Origin: Streptomyces sannanensis
GTDB lineage: Bacteria > Actinomycetota > Actinomycetes > Streptomycetales > Streptomycetaceae
Reading direction: 5' to 3'
Length of the DNA stretch: 64,000 nt
NCBI RefSeq assembly: GCF_039536205.1
Contig: NZ_BAAAYL010000001.1
Location: 1,922,001-1,986,000, forward strand
The notes beneath the pieces are model-generated. The model worked only from the letters and a program-made list of their open reading frames with translations. It searched no databases and was not told the origin of the DNA. Each line of letters starts with the position of its first letter. Within the stretch, counting starts at the first letter, position 1. This document shows, piece by piece, positions 37,298 to 46,811 of the stretch. The translations under genes and the position numbers were made by a program.

Positions 37298-37635
37298 GCA
37301 CATCGCGCAGAGCCCTCCGGCACTTTCAGTGGGCTGGAGTGCTCAGCTCCCGAAGTGGCTTCGTCGCAGGTCAAGAGGGCCTGGATATCGCGGGGTCGGC
37401 GGGCCGGCGGCAGAGGTCCGGGCCGGCTCACGCAGGAGAGCTGCGAGCTTGCGGAAGGCTGCGGGGCGCCGAGGTGGCGTGAAAGTCCCGGTCGAGGCCG
37501 TCGTCCATGGTCCAATGACATACGCTTCAACATCGCAAACATCTTCGAGGGTACATGCCTTCGATGACTGGACGAGCGGTCAGCTGAGTGGAGGTCACAG
37601 GCGTGGCCTCGTAGGTCACGAGCGGGGTGGTCGGC

Positions 37636-38067
37636 ATGGGGTTCGAACAGGAATGGCAGACCGCGCGGGCGGAGGCCGCCGAACAGCAGTCGGCGAGCAT
37701 GCGATTGAATCAGCTCCCTGCGGACCCCTCGGGCCCCACGGGGGCGGGGACGTTCGGTTCCACACCGGCGGAGAAGAAGGCCGCGGCGAACACGATCGAG
37801 ACCGAGTTGGAGCCGAACACCAAGAAGGCCACCGACTGGGCCGACGAGGCTTCCAACGCCGCGATCCAGGGCTTCGACGGCTGGCAGACGGCAGCGGGCC
37901 TGAAGAAGGTCCAGGAGACCTGGGACCAGCAGGTCAAGACCCTGATGGGGCGGCTCTCCTCGGAAAAGGGCGCGCTGCGCGTCACGTCCGGCCTGTTCCT
38001 GAACAACGATGCCGGTATTCACAACCAGTTCGCACCGCTGTCGACCTCAAAACTCAACGGCCTGTGA
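37636..38067 (+). CDS. Small helical protein at head of the WXG-like cluster
   Basis: 143 residues. The sequence is helical and soluble, with a Pro/Gly-rich break (PADPSGPTGAGTFG) and then a long helix-turn-helix hairpin. GFDGWQTAAGLKK stands at the turn, like the W-x-x turn of WXG100-type proteins. There is no signal peptide. ESX-type proteins are secreted without one, which fits, but that is inference. The ATG at 37636 follows GGGG; a GTG nine bases earlier is possible. 40 bases separate it from the next gene. Confidence 0.6.
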   Translation: MGFEQEWQTARAEAAEQQSASMRLNQLPADPSGPTGAGTFGSTPAEKKAAANTIETELEPNTKKATDWADEASNAAIQGFDGWQTAAGLKKVQETWDQQVKTLMGRLSSEKGALRVTSGLFLNNDAGIHNQFAPLSTSKLNGL

Positions 38068-38107
38068 AGTCAGGAATGCCGACGAACCGAACGCAACAGG
38101 TGAACGG

Positions 38108-40369
38108 ATGCTGACCTACCAAGAGATCATGACCACCGACTTCGGTCGGCTCACCACCGCCGCGGACAAGTGGGATTCGATGGCGGGCGAGATCAAGAAG
38201 GTCGAGGACCGCTACAAGGACTCCGTCCAGAAGATCACCATGGGTCCCTGGACCGGCCTCAGCGCGGGCACCGCCCACATCAGCTTCGCCGGCACACGCC
38301 ACGAGTACGGCGCCGCGCAGACCCAGGCGAAGGCCATAGCCTCTCTGCTGCGCGATGCCCACACCCAGTTCGCCGATCTCAAGAAGAAGGTCGAATCCGC
38401 GCGCGCCGAGGCGATCGAAGCCGGCATGAAGGTCTCCGATCAGGGCATCGCCAGCTTCGACTTCTCCGGGATCGACGCACGCGAAGCCAACACCATCCGC
38501 CACGACCCCGAACTCCCCGGCATCGAACAGTCCTGGACCTCACGCATCCAGCAAACCGTCAGAGCCTTCGACGACGCCGACCAGGGCGTCAAGATCGCCC
38601 TCGAAGCCGTCGTCGTCGACGGCCCCCTCCAGTGCGTTCCCGGCAAGAGCAACGACGACCGAGAGGTCAACGGCTTCAACGCCGACGCGCAGGGCGACAT
38701 CGAGGTGTACGAAGCACTCAACGCGGAAGACATCGCCACCCGCATCAACAGTGGCGACAAGGTCTCGGCGAACGACTACGCCGAGCTCAACCGCTCCTTC
38801 CGCGACAACGCCGACAACAAGGCGTTCAGCCAGACCTTCCTCCACGGCCTGGGAACCGATGGCACGATCAAGCTCTCCAACAAGCTGAACGACAAGGAGC
38901 ACCGGGACCTCGAGCGGGGGCTGGCCAACACAGTGGCCGGAGCGACCCAGGTTCCTGGGAAGACCTCCGAGATGCCCCCGGGCTCCAAGAAGTTCAACGA
39001 ATGGCTCAACAGCCCGGACGGAAAGTTCTACAAGGAGTGGACCGAGAGCCTCGACAAGTCCGGCACCAAGAACTTCGGGAAGAACACCGATCCGTTGTAC
39101 GGGTACCAGTCGTTCGTCAGCATGATGCAGCACGCCGATGCCAGATACGACGATCAGTTCCTCTATCAGCTCGGTGACGACCTGATCGCCGCCGAGAAGA
39201 AGCAGGAGACCATCTTCACCAAGTGGGGCGGCGGCCATGAGGGAATCCAGAGCGACGCGCTCGACGGTCTCCTCAGTGTGATGAGCAGGAATCCGGAGGC
39301 CGCCACCTCGTTCTTCGACCCGAAGGGCAACGGCGCGGGCGAGGACCACGTCGGCAACGACCACCTGAAGTACCTCCTCGGCAGCGGCGACGACTCCCGT
39401 GACTGGCCGAAGAACGTCTTCACGGGTTACGGGGTCACCACCATCGAGGACCCCACCAGCCGGATGGGGCTGGGCGCGGCGCTGGAAGCGGCCACCACCG
39501 GACGCGAACCCAACTCGGACGGGGCGGCCTTCGACCACCACTCGGAGGCCCAGGCGCGCGTGATGCAGGAGACCATCACCATCCTGGACAAGGACGGCAA
39601 GGGCGACACGATCCCGGAGATCCTCAAGGCCCCCCTCGGACGCGCCCTCGCCGACTACACCGTCGACACCCACGCCATCCTCAGCGGCACCGAGCCGAGC
39701 AGCCCCGGAGGCGGCTCCGACATCAAGGCGAACGGCGAGGACTCGAGCATCACCAGCAGCAAGCACAGCCTGATCCGCGTGATGCGGGGGGTGTCCGACG
39801 GGGTGTACGGGACGACTCCCGAGGGCGAGTCGGTCCTCGTCTACGACCTCCTGTACGAGAACGAGAAGCGCTACTCGGCCGAATACCTGGCCACGACCAG
39901 GGACGCCACGGACGAGCAGAAGAACAACGTCGTCGGCGACTGGGACAACAAGGCGCGCCATGTCGGCAAGGTGTACGGCACGATGACCGCCATCGGATCC
40001 GACATGATCCTCGACGACCGTGACACCAAGATCGGCAACCTCAACGACGACATGCGCTACACGTACCACGGCGTCGGTGCCCTCTTCACCCAGATCCCGG
40101 TGGTGGGCGACCCGATTCAGCGCATGATCGACGCGGCCACCTACGAGTACTCCAAGGATGTGACAGCGGCGGCGGAGGACTTGGCCAGGACCAAGGACAG
40201 CACCGTCACGTCCACCGGTATCGGCGGCACGAACTCGCTGCTCGACGCATGGGGGACCGAGCACCGCATCAGCAACACCGAGGCGCACGCGCATGCCAAG
40301 GGCGAGGCCGAGCAGAGCTTCATCACCGGCCGCGAGGACGCGTACTCGGCCCTGCGCACGAGGAAGTGA
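38108..40369 (+). CDS. Large WXG-like protein (possible type VII-associated, DUF6571-like)
   Basis: 753 residues. The N-terminal ~110 residues form a helical hairpin with WTG at the turn (GPWTGLSAGTAHISF) and a long charged helix after it (FADLKKKVESARAEAIEAG), the WXG100 pattern. The remainder is hydrophilic and without known enzyme motif. It includes VVVDGPLQCVPGK, YGYQSFVSMMQHADARYDDQ and GALFTQIPVVGDPIQRMIDA, the last being the only strongly hydrophobic stretch. The family recurs in Streptomyces. The name DUF6571 is from memory and uncertain. The start is ATG 38108. Confidence 0.65.
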   Translation: MLTYQEIMTTDFGRLTTAADKWDSMAGEIKKVEDRYKDSVQKITMGPWTGLSAGTAHISFAGTRHEYGAAQTQAKAIASLLRDAHTQFADLKKKVESARAEAIEAGMKVSDQGIASFDFSGIDAREANTIRHDPELPGIEQSWTSRIQQTVRAFDDADQGVKIALEAVVVDGPLQCVPGKSNDDREVNGFNADAQGDIEVYEALNAEDIATRINSGDKVSANDYAELNRSFRDNADNKAFSQTFLHGLGTDGTIKLSNKLNDKEHRDLERGLANTVAGATQVPGKTSEMPPGSKKFNEWLNSPDGKFYKEWTESLDKSGTKNFGKNTDPLYGYQSFVSMMQHADARYDDQFLYQLGDDLIAAEKKQETIFTKWGGGHEGIQSDALDGLLSVMSRNPEAATSFFDPKGNGAGEDHVGNDHLKYLLGSGDDSRDWPKNVFTGYGVTTIEDPTSRMGLGAALEAATTGREPNSDGAAFDHHSEAQARVMQETITILDKDGKGDTIPEILKAPLGRALADYTVDTHAILSGTEPSSPGGGSDIKANGEDSSITSSKHSLIRVMRGVSDGVYGTTPEGESVLVYDLLYENEKRYSAEYLATTRDATDEQKNNVVGDWDNKARHVGKVYGTMTAIGSDMILDDRDTKIGNLNDDMRYTYHGVGALFTQIPVVGDPIQRMIDAATYEYSKDVTAAAEDLARTKDSTVTSTGIGGTNSLLDAWGTEHRISNTEAHAHAKGEAEQSFITGREDAYSALRTRK

Positions 40370-40370
40370 G

Positions 40371-41390
40371 ATGACGAACGGAAGCGGCCGGGCAGCTCTC
40401 GGACGAAAGGTCGTCGCACCCGTCCTGGCGATCGCCGTCCTGGCGGTGGGCGCGCACCTGTGGCTGAACACCAACCTCTTCGGCCGCGAGGACGTGTGCG
40501 GGGGGCTGGTGTCCACCGACTCGGCCGATGCCGTCTTCGCATCGTCCGGCCGTGTCTCCGACCGGGACGGTCTGGATTCGCGGCCGGGCGACCGGCTCGA
40601 CTTCACCTGCACCGTGGAGAGCTCGTCCTTCCTCCCGGGATCGGACACCGAGCGCCTGAGGATCTCGGGGAGCCGCGAGCGCGGCGACTTCCCTTTCACG
40701 GACGACGGCCGTTGGCCCGGCCCGGCCACGGTGTCGTTCTTCTCCGGCGGCGCCACCGGCGCAGTGGGCGCGGACCACGGCTGGGTCCTGCTGCCCGGAG
40801 AGTGCACGACGGAGGACGGGCCCGCCATCGTCGAGGGATACGCCCCGCAGGGCTCGGATCCGGTGAAACTCGCCCGGCTCCTGACCGACGTCGCCGACAA
40901 CGCGGCCGAGCGTGCGGGCTGCACGGCCAAGAGGCCTCTCACCGCCCCCGTCACCCTCGCCGCAGCCCCCGAGCCACGTCAGGTCAGGGACGGCGCGGTG
41001 TGCGGCCTCTCGGGTCTGGAGTTCCCCGGACCGGCAGGACGAGCCGCGGTGAAGGAGACGGTCCAGGACAGCACGGGCCCCACCTGGTCGTGCGAGGTCG
41101 CCGGGCACGCCACCTATGCCGTGACTCAGGAGCCGCGCATCGTCGCGGGCATCCGCTCCTCGCCTGGGTACGCGGAGCAGCCGCGGGTGGCCGGCCGCCA
41201 GGTGTCGGGCTTCGATCACTTTCACGTGGTCACTGACTGCGCCGGCACTCCGACGTATTTCTCCATGGAGTTCGGCCGGAGCTACACCTCCGCCGTCGGG
41301 GCGCCCGGCACCCCCCGCCTGCAGGACCTGTTCGACAACTTCGTCGACGTCGCCGGCAAGCAGTTCGGCTGCTCTGCCCCGACATCCTGA
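40371..41390 (+). CDS. Membrane-anchored extracellular protein of the WXG-like cluster
   Basis: 339 residues. One N-terminal transmembrane helix (VVAPVLAIAVLAVGAHLWL) leads to a large outside domain with about ten cysteines, such as DVCGGLVSTD, FTCTVESS, GECTTEDG and GFDHFHVVTDCAG. The even cysteine number and export suggest disulfides. ATG 40371 lies one base past the previous stop, so translation is coupled. The family is not recognised. It may bind or escort the upstream products. Confidence 0.65.
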   Translation: MTNGSGRAALGRKVVAPVLAIAVLAVGAHLWLNTNLFGREDVCGGLVSTDSADAVFASSGRVSDRDGLDSRPGDRLDFTCTVESSSFLPGSDTERLRISGSRERGDFPFTDDGRWPGPATVSFFSGGATGAVGADHGWVLLPGECTTEDGPAIVEGYAPQGSDPVKLARLLTDVADNAAERAGCTAKRPLTAPVTLAAAPEPRQVRDGAVCGLSGLEFPGPAGRAAVKETVQDSTGPTWSCEVAGHATYAVTQEPRIVAGIRSSPGYAEQPRVAGRQVSGFDHFHVVTDCAGTPTYFSMEFGRSYTSAVGAPGTPRLQDLFDNFVDVAGKQFGCSAPTS

Positions 41391-41406
41391 CCAGGGCCAC
41401 GCAAGG

Positions 41407-42078
41407 ATGAGAGCACTGAGGACACGACACGTGAGACATGGACGACACCGACTGGCGATCGCAGCCGCTTTGACGGCGGCGACCCTGACGGCCGGCTGCC
41501 AGAGCGACGGCGGCACGGCGCCGCTGAGCCTGAACCGCCTGACCGAGACCGCCGACGGTGTGCCGCCCGAGGGGACGAACACCTGCCCGCTGCCGTACGA
41601 CATGGCCAAGGCCGCGAAGGCCGCGGGCCTGGACGCGGCGGCCGGCCCGGGGCCGGTGCAGGACAGTGACGCGCCCGTCGCCACGGCCGAGGGCGGAAAA
41701 CGGGCCAAGCCCGGGGAACCGCTGGCCCAGAACCCGGGCGCCCTGGTGAGCTGCACGTTCCACATCGGTCGGGACGACGTGCAGGTGCACACCGTCGCCA
41801 CCCGCAAGCCGCACGCGATCGCCCCACTGGCACCGGTGGTCGGGGCGCTGGCCGGGGCATCCACCGACGACCTGATCAGCTATATGAAGAAGGCCGGCAA
41901 TGCCGCGGTCGGAGAGGTGGTCGTCACCGACAACGGCAACGTCGCCGCCGTACGCCTGAAGCTCGACGGCGACGGGGACGCCTTCCTCCTGGTCGGCGTC
42001 GGGGAGGCGGGGTCCGCAGCCCCGGACCGGAAGCAGGTCGGCGACCTCGCCGAAGCGCTCGCGGGCCAGGTCGAGTAG
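41407..42078 (+). CDS. Lipoprotein closing the WXG-like cluster
   Basis: 223 residues. A basic, Arg-rich start, a hydrophobic core and the lipobox LTAGC (Cys at about 31) mark a lipoprotein. The mature part has CPLPYDMAKAAKAAGLDAAA, VSCTFHIGRDDV and GEVVVTDNGNVAAVRLKLD, similar in style to DUF3558-type lipoproteins, but I do not claim the family. It follows the anchored protein by 16 bases. Confidence 0.65.
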   Translation: MRALRTRHVRHGRHRLAIAAALTAATLTAGCQSDGGTAPLSLNRLTETADGVPPEGTNTCPLPYDMAKAAKAAGLDAAAGPGPVQDSDAPVATAEGGKRAKPGEPLAQNPGALVSCTFHIGRDDVQVHTVATRKPHAIAPLAPVVGALAGASTDDLISYMKKAGNAAVGEVVVTDNGNVAAVRLKLDGDGDAFLLVGVGEAGSAAPDRKQVGDLAEALAGQVE

Positions 42079-42151
42079 AAGAAAGCCGGATGCTCGCTGC
42101 TTGCCCGCCCGGTCGTGATCACGCCGACTTCCGGCGCTGCCCGGTGTCGGT

Positions 42152-42382
42152 ACGGCGTCGCGGGAGTGCTTCGACGTCATGCTCGACCGGATCAAGGCGG
42201 CCGGGGTGACGTACTTTGCCGACCCCAGCCATACCGAACCCGGACAGGTCAACGATCTCTTCGGTGGCCGCGGGGTGTACTTCGACGACCCCGACGGCCA
42301 CAACATGGAGATCGCAACGCGTCCCTGCGTCCGGCCGTATGCGAACCGGCTCAGTGCGGGCTGCCGTTGGCAGCCGCGGTGA
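42152..42382 (+). pseudogene. C-terminal remnant of a glyoxalase/VOC protein
   Basis: The frame reads FDVMLDRIKAAGVTYFADPS, then NDLFGGRGVYFDDPDGHNME, ending in IATRP. This is the classic last beta-alpha part of a VOC domain, with the metal-ligand Glu of the HNMEI motif. The first repeat of the domain is missing, and about 14 unrelated residues precede the stop. The remnant lies between the WXG-like cluster and the M4 protease gene. Confidence 0.7.
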
Positions 42383-42439
42383 CGAAGACGGCGAAGGACG
42401 GACGAGTGCCCGAAGCCGCCCTCGCCATCACCCGCCCCA

Positions 42440-42577
42440 CCGCCCGTCGGCGAACTCGCTGAGGACGGGCGGGGCCTGCTGCTGGTCGCCGCCGTCACCG
42501 ACCGCTGGGGTGTGGAGGAGCTGCCGGGCGGGGCGGGCAGGACAGTGTGGTTCGAGTGCGACCGCGCGGACGGGTGA
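42440..42577 (+). pseudogene. C-terminal remnant of an anti-sigma-factor-like ATPase (HATPase_c)
   Basis: The frame reads PPVGELAEDGRGLLLVAAVT, then DRWGVEELPGGAGRTVWFEC and a stop. GRGL..V...DRWG...G..VWFE is the end of Streptomyces RsbW-like ATPases. The ATP-binding N-terminus is missing. From 42578 to 43112 I see no intact gene. Confidence 0.65.
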
Positions 42578-43112
42578 GGCGATGCCTGCCGCCAGGAGTT
42601 GCCGTCAAAGTGTCAGGCCCGCATCGGGAGCGATGCGAGGGTGACGGCTGCCTGATCGGAAACCCTGGTCCTGGGCCCGGTGGTCGGCGCGGGCCGCCGC
42701 CGGCTGCCGAATATCGGCGACATCGACATCGACGAGACGGCACGGATCCTGACGGACCGAATCCGGAGGTCGGTCGGCGCAGAGCCGACGTGAAGGCGGG
42801 CCAGGCGGTGCGGGAGATCCGACGGTGCCGGAGTACTGCCGCTGCACCACCGTGCGCGGCGGCCAGGACCAGAGGCAGTCACCCGGGCTGTCGGAATCCG
42901 GCATGTCAGGAACCTGACACTACCGAAGACATGACATGCACAGATCGACAATGGCACACTCTCGATCGGCCGCACGGGGCGAGGCGTTCCCCACAGGGAT
43001 CTCGCACCGCTGCGGTCATGTCCTCCTCACCGCACCACCAGCTCTCCTCGGACAGTGCCCCTGTCCGGGCTGTCACCGGCCGCAACCCTGGTCGTCACAG
43101 AAGGAGTTCCGC

Positions 43113-45371
43113 GTGAGAACGACCCCCCGCAAGGCTGTTGCCACGAGCGCGCTCATGGCGGGCGCCGCGATGATCGCCGTTGCGCTCCCCACGTCCGCCA
43201 CCGCCGGCACCCAGGCCGACGCGCCCCAGGCGCAGGTCCGGGCCGGCGCGCTGCAGGTCCGGCTCAGCCCGAGTGAGCGCGCCACGCTGCTCGCCGACGC
43301 GCAGGCCACCGTTGCCACCACCGCCAGGACCCTGGGCCTGGGCGGCCAGGAGCAGCTGCTGGTGAAGTCCGTCCTGAAGGACGCCGACGGCACGGTGCAC
43401 ACCCGCTACGAGCGGACCTTTGCGGGCCTGCCGGTCCTCGGCGGCGACCTCGTCGTCCACGCAGCGGCGAACGGTGCCGTCAAGGGCGTCAGCAAGGCGA
43501 CCAAGGCGACGGTGAAGGTCGCCTCGACCACCGCTGTGAAGAGCGCCGACTCGGCGAAGACCTTCGCGCTCGACCGCGCCAAGGCCAAGGGCACCACCGC
43601 CCCGAAGGCCGGCACCGTCCGCAAGGTCGTCTGGGCCGCCTCCGGCAAGCCCGTACTTGCCTGGGAGTCCGTGATCGGCGGCGTACAGCACGACGGCACC
43701 CCGTCCGAGCTGCACGTCATCACCGACGCCACCACCGGTGCCAAGCTGTTCGAGTACCAGGGCATCGAGACCGGCACCGGCACCGGCCAGTACAACGGCC
43801 AGGTCACCCTCGGCACCACGCTGTCGGGCTCGGCCTACGAGATGACCGACGGCACCCGCGGCGGCCACAAGACGTACGACCTGAACGGCGGCACGTCCGG
43901 CACTGGCACGCTGTTCACCGACGCGGACGACGTCTGGGGCAACGGCCTGCCGAGCAACCGTCAGACCGCCGGTGTCGACGCCGCGTTCGGCGCCCAGGCC
44001 ACGTGGGACTACTACAAGGACGTCCACGCACGCAACGGCATCAAGAACGACGGCGTCGGCGCCTACTCCCGCGTGCACTACGGCAACGCCTACGTCAACG
44101 CCTTCTGGTCCGACTCCTGCTTCTGCATGACCTACGGCGACGGCTCGGCCAACGCCAAGCCGCTGACCTCCCTCGACGTGGCCGCGCACGAGATGACCCA
44201 CGGCGTCACCTCCAACACCGCCGGCCTGATCTACAGCGGCGAGTCCGGCGGCCTCAACGAGGCGACCTCGGACATCATGGCCGCGGCCGTCGAGTTCCAC
44301 GTGAACTCCGGGACCGACCCGGGTGACTACCTGGTCGGCGAGAAGATCGACATCAACGGCAACGGCACCCCGCTGCGCTACATGGACAAGCCCAGCAAGG
44401 ACGGCGCGTCCAAGGACGCCTGGTACTCCGGCATCGGCAGCATCGACGTCCACTACTCCTCCGGCCCGGCCAACCACTGGTTCTACCTGGCCTCCGAGGG
44501 CAGCGGCGCCAAGGTCGTCAACGGCGTGAGCTACAACAGCCCGACCTCCGACGGCCTGCCCGTCACTGCGATCGGCCGCGACGCCGCCGCGAAGATCTGG
44601 TACCGCGCGCTGTCGACCTACATGACCTCCTCCACCAACTACGCCGCCGCCCGCACCGCCACCCTGCAGGCGGCCGCCGACCTGTACGGGCTCGGCAGCG
44701 ACACCTACAACAACACCGCCAACGCCTGGGCCGCCATCAACGTCGGCAGCCGCATCGTCCAGGGCGTGACGGTCACCGATCCCGGCCTCCAGACCACGCT
44801 GGTCAACAAGTCCGCGAGCCTGCAGATCCAGGCCACCAGCACCAACCCGGGCGCGCTGACCTACACGGCCACCGGCCTGCCGGCCGGCCTGTCGCTCAAC
44901 GCCTCCACCGGCCTGATCTCCGGCACCCCCACCACGCTGGGCACCAGCACGGTCACGGTCACGGTCACGGACTCGACCAACGCCTCCTCCACCGCGACGT
45001 TCACCTGGAACGTCGTCAGCGTGATCAAGACCTTCGAGAACACCACCGACGTCGCCATCCCGGACGGGGGCGCCGCGGCCTTCTCGGACGTCAACGTCAC
45101 CGGGATCGCCGGCAAGGCACCGCGTGCCCTCAAGGTCGACGTGGACATCAAGCACACCTGGCGCGGTGACCTGGTCATCGACCTGGTGGCCCCTGACGGC
45201 ACGCTGTACCGCCTGAAGGATTCCAACATCAACGACTCGGCCGACGACGTGCTCGCCACCTACACCGTGAACGCCTCCAAGAAGACCGCCAACGGCACCT
45301 GGAAGCTCAAGGTCCAGGACGTGTTCCGCGGCGACAGCGGCTTCATCAACAGCTGGAAGCTGACCTTCTGA
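43113..45371 (+). CDS. Secreted M4 (thermolysin-type) zinc metalloprotease with P domain
   Basis: 752 residues. A Sec signal (ALMAGAAMIAVALPTSATA) is followed by an FTP/PepSY propeptide. The M4 catalytic domain has HEMTH (His359, Glu360, His363) and NEATSD with the third zinc ligand Glu383, exactly 20 residues later. C-terminal additions are a putative Ig-like He_PIG domain (ALTYTATGLPAGLSLNASTG) and a P/homoB-type domain (HTWRGDLVIDLVAPDGT). The GTG at 43113 follows AAGGAG. It is an extracellular protease, self-activated by propeptide cleavage. Confidence 0.93.
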   Translation: MRTTPRKAVATSALMAGAAMIAVALPTSATAGTQADAPQAQVRAGALQVRLSPSERATLLADAQATVATTARTLGLGGQEQLLVKSVLKDADGTVHTRYERTFAGLPVLGGDLVVHAAANGAVKGVSKATKATVKVASTTAVKSADSAKTFALDRAKAKGTTAPKAGTVRKVVWAASGKPVLAWESVIGGVQHDGTPSELHVITDATTGAKLFEYQGIETGTGTGQYNGQVTLGTTLSGSAYEMTDGTRGGHKTYDLNGGTSGTGTLFTDADDVWGNGLPSNRQTAGVDAAFGAQATWDYYKDVHARNGIKNDGVGAYSRVHYGNAYVNAFWSDSCFCMTYGDGSANAKPLTSLDVAAHEMTHGVTSNTAGLIYSGESGGLNEATSDIMAAAVEFHVNSGTDPGDYLVGEKIDINGNGTPLRYMDKPSKDGASKDAWYSGIGSIDVHYSSGPANHWFYLASEGSGAKVVNGVSYNSPTSDGLPVTAIGRDAAAKIWYRALSTYMTSSTNYAAARTATLQAAADLYGLGSDTYNNTANAWAAINVGSRIVQGVTVTDPGLQTTLVNKSASLQIQATSTNPGALTYTATGLPAGLSLNASTGLISGTPTTLGTSTVTVTVTDSTNASSTATFTWNVVSVIKTFENTTDVAIPDGGAAAFSDVNVTGIAGKAPRALKVDVDIKHTWRGDLVIDLVAPDGTLYRLKDSNINDSADDVLATYTVNASKKTANGTWKLKVQDVFRGDSGFINSWKLTF

Positions 45372-45412
45372 CCTCAGTAGCAGCACACTGAGGCGGCGGG
45401 ACCCCTCCCGCC

Positions 45413-45444
45413 CGGGCCCGGCCGGATATGACCGGCCGGGCCCG
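45413..45444. terminator. Terminator of the M4 protease gene
   Basis: A perfect 13-bp stem CGGGCCCGGCCGG/CCGGCCGGGCCCG around ATATGA lies 41 bases after the stop. Confidence 0.88.
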
Positions 45445-45469
45445 AACGCTGCTCCGGGCTCCGGGCCGC

Positions 45470-45643
45470 GAGACCCGGGACGAATTGCAGATCCACCTGG
45501 TTCCTGTGCTGCCGGGCGGTGGAGTGCGGCTGTTCGGAGTGCGGCTGTTCAAGGGAACGGGCGACCGTACACGCGAGTTCGAGACCACCAGGGTCATCGG
45601 CCTCCCCGGGCTCGCCCACCTCCGGATACGCCCCGTCAAGTGA
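45470..45643 (+). pseudogene. Remnant of a dihydrofolate-reductase-family (RibD-C) protein
   Basis: The frame reads DELQIHLVPVLPGGGVRLF, then FETTRVIGLPGLAHLRIRPV. That is the last strand-helix-strand of RibD C-terminal/DHFR-family proteins. Between them a 15-bp unit GGAGTGCGGCTGTTC is duplicated in tandem (45521-45535, 45536-45550), repeating VRLFG in frame. The N-terminal two thirds are missing. A start at 45428 would be fortuitous. Confidence 0.65.
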
Positions 45644-45680
45644 CGACCGGCGGCCCGGTGCGGGCCGCCGGTCGCCCGAC

Positions 45681-45938
45681 TCAGTGGGCGTCGCGGATGA
45701 GAGAACGCACCAGTCGGCACGTGGTGTTGGACGGCGAGTGGATCCCGATCCGGGCGGCGGTGGCGCGTATCCGCCGGTTACGAGCCTGCTCGGCGCGGTA
45801 GACACCCGTGTCGAGCAGCGCGATGGCCAGACGCATGGCCTTCAGGCTGCGATTGTGGGACTCGTACCATTCGCGCGGCTGCCCGGCAGGCAGCCGCTTC
45901 TTCTTCAGCGGCTTCGTCGTGACTGCGGCTACGGCCAT
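45681..45938 (-). CDS. Conserved small basic protein
   Basis: 85 residues, basic N-terminus (TTKPLKKKRLPAGQPREWYE), then a helical body with RSLKAMRLAIALLDTGVY and a tail PSNTTCRLVRSLIRDAH. It looks like a small conserved Streptomyces protein; function unknown. The ATG at 45938 follows a GGAGG-like stretch. It stands alone between remnants. Confidence 0.65.
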   Translation of the reverse strand: MAVAAVTTKPLKKKRLPAGQPREWYESHNRSLKAMRLAIALLDTGVYRAEQARNRRIRATAARIGIHSPSNTTCRLVRSLIRDAH

Positions 45939-46068
45939 CAGCGACCTCCAGGCTCGGTGAAAGGACCTCCTCGCGGACCCTCACGAACTACCTCCATTTT
46001 ACTGGCCACCACTGACAAAAGGCCCTGGCCAGACCCGGTTTACGGGCCTCCGGGGTACCGTGGGCCGC

Positions 46069-46428
46069 ATGGAGATCTGGATCAATCCGGCGTGCTCGAA
46101 GTGCCGCAGCGCGCTCACCCTGCTCGACGCCGAGGGCGCCGACTACACCGTCCGCCGCTACTTGGAGGAGGTGCCCAGTACGGACGAGATCCGTGCGGTC
46201 CTGGACCGGCTCGGACTCGAGCCCTGGGACATCACCCGCACCGGGGAGGCGATCGCGAAGGAGCTCGACCTGAAGAGCTGGCCGCGCGACGAGGAGTCCC
46301 GGGACCGCTGGATCGCGGCGTTGTCCGAGCACCCGAAGCTGATCCAGCGGCCGATCATCACGGCCGACGACGGCACGGCGGTGGTGGCCCGTACGGAAGA
46401 GGCGGTCAGGGACGCCCTGTCCCGATGA
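46069..46428 (+). CDS. ArsC/Spx-type thioredoxin-fold protein
   Basis: 119 residues, normal ArsC family size. The N-terminus MEIWINPACSKCRSALTLL holds Cys9 and Cys12. Cys12 is in the usual reactive place for the glutaredoxin-linked branch. RYLEEVPSTDEIRAVLDRLG and HPKLIQRPIITADDG (with the Arg of the arsenate-binding site) are conserved. It may reduce arsenate, but many family members have other redox roles, and no ars gene is adjacent. The ATG at 46069 is chosen over 46060. Confidence 0.85.
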   Translation: MEIWINPACSKCRSALTLLDAEGADYTVRRYLEEVPSTDEIRAVLDRLGLEPWDITRTGEAIAKELDLKSWPRDEESRDRWIAALSEHPKLIQRPIITADDGTAVVARTEEAVRDALSR

Positions 46429-46720
46429 GGAACTCCGCGATACGCACGTTCGGTTCGGCGGGCCCGTGGAGCGGAAGCGTGTGATGCGTGGCGCCGGGGA
46501 GCGTCACGCACTCGGCGTCCGGGAGCAGTTCGGCGGCCCGCGCCGCGACCTTCCGGACGTCGTGCGCCCTGCTCCGCCCGGCGAGCAGGATCAGCGTGGG
46601 CGGTTCGAGCGCGCGCAGTGCGTCGGCGGTCGGCCGTGGCCCGGTCACCGGGCGGGCCGCGGGGAAGTCCGTGGCCCGCTCCTGGTGCAGGGGCAGCCGG
46701 ACCCTTCCGTCTTCCCCCGT
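46406..46720 (-). pseudogene. C-terminal remnant of an alpha/beta hydrolase
   Basis: The minus frame reads ADALRALEPPTLILLAGRSR, AHDVRKVAARAAELLPDAEC and LPGATHHTLPLHGPA. That is the final part of alpha/beta hydrolases, with the acid-loop and the catalytic His. The nucleophile domain is missing. The stop lies inside the 3' end of the ArsC gene (overlap 23 bases, convergent). Confidence 0.6.
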
Positions 46721-46811
46721 TCCGCCTGGCCGGCGCCTCGGCCCGCCGGGCACTGACCATACGCCCCGGCGCTGGACGCCCTGTGCCGGGCACCGCCGGA
46801 GGCGTGAGCCG

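Noticed and set aside
33353..37303. Minus-strand frame continuing from cobG across all of cobN
   Set aside because: The sequence opposite cobN is Arg/Gln/Val-rich with no family pattern. cobN is clear on the plus strand, and cobG has its own ATG at 33352.
38540..40954. 804-codon minus-strand frame opposite the WXG-like genes
   Set aside because: Val/Gly/Arg-rich shadow of the plus-strand gene; no start site and no motif.
42750..42793. Short frame ending TARILTDRIRRSVGAEPT
   Set aside because: It might be the end of another decayed gene, but no family could be recognised, so it was not listed as a feature.
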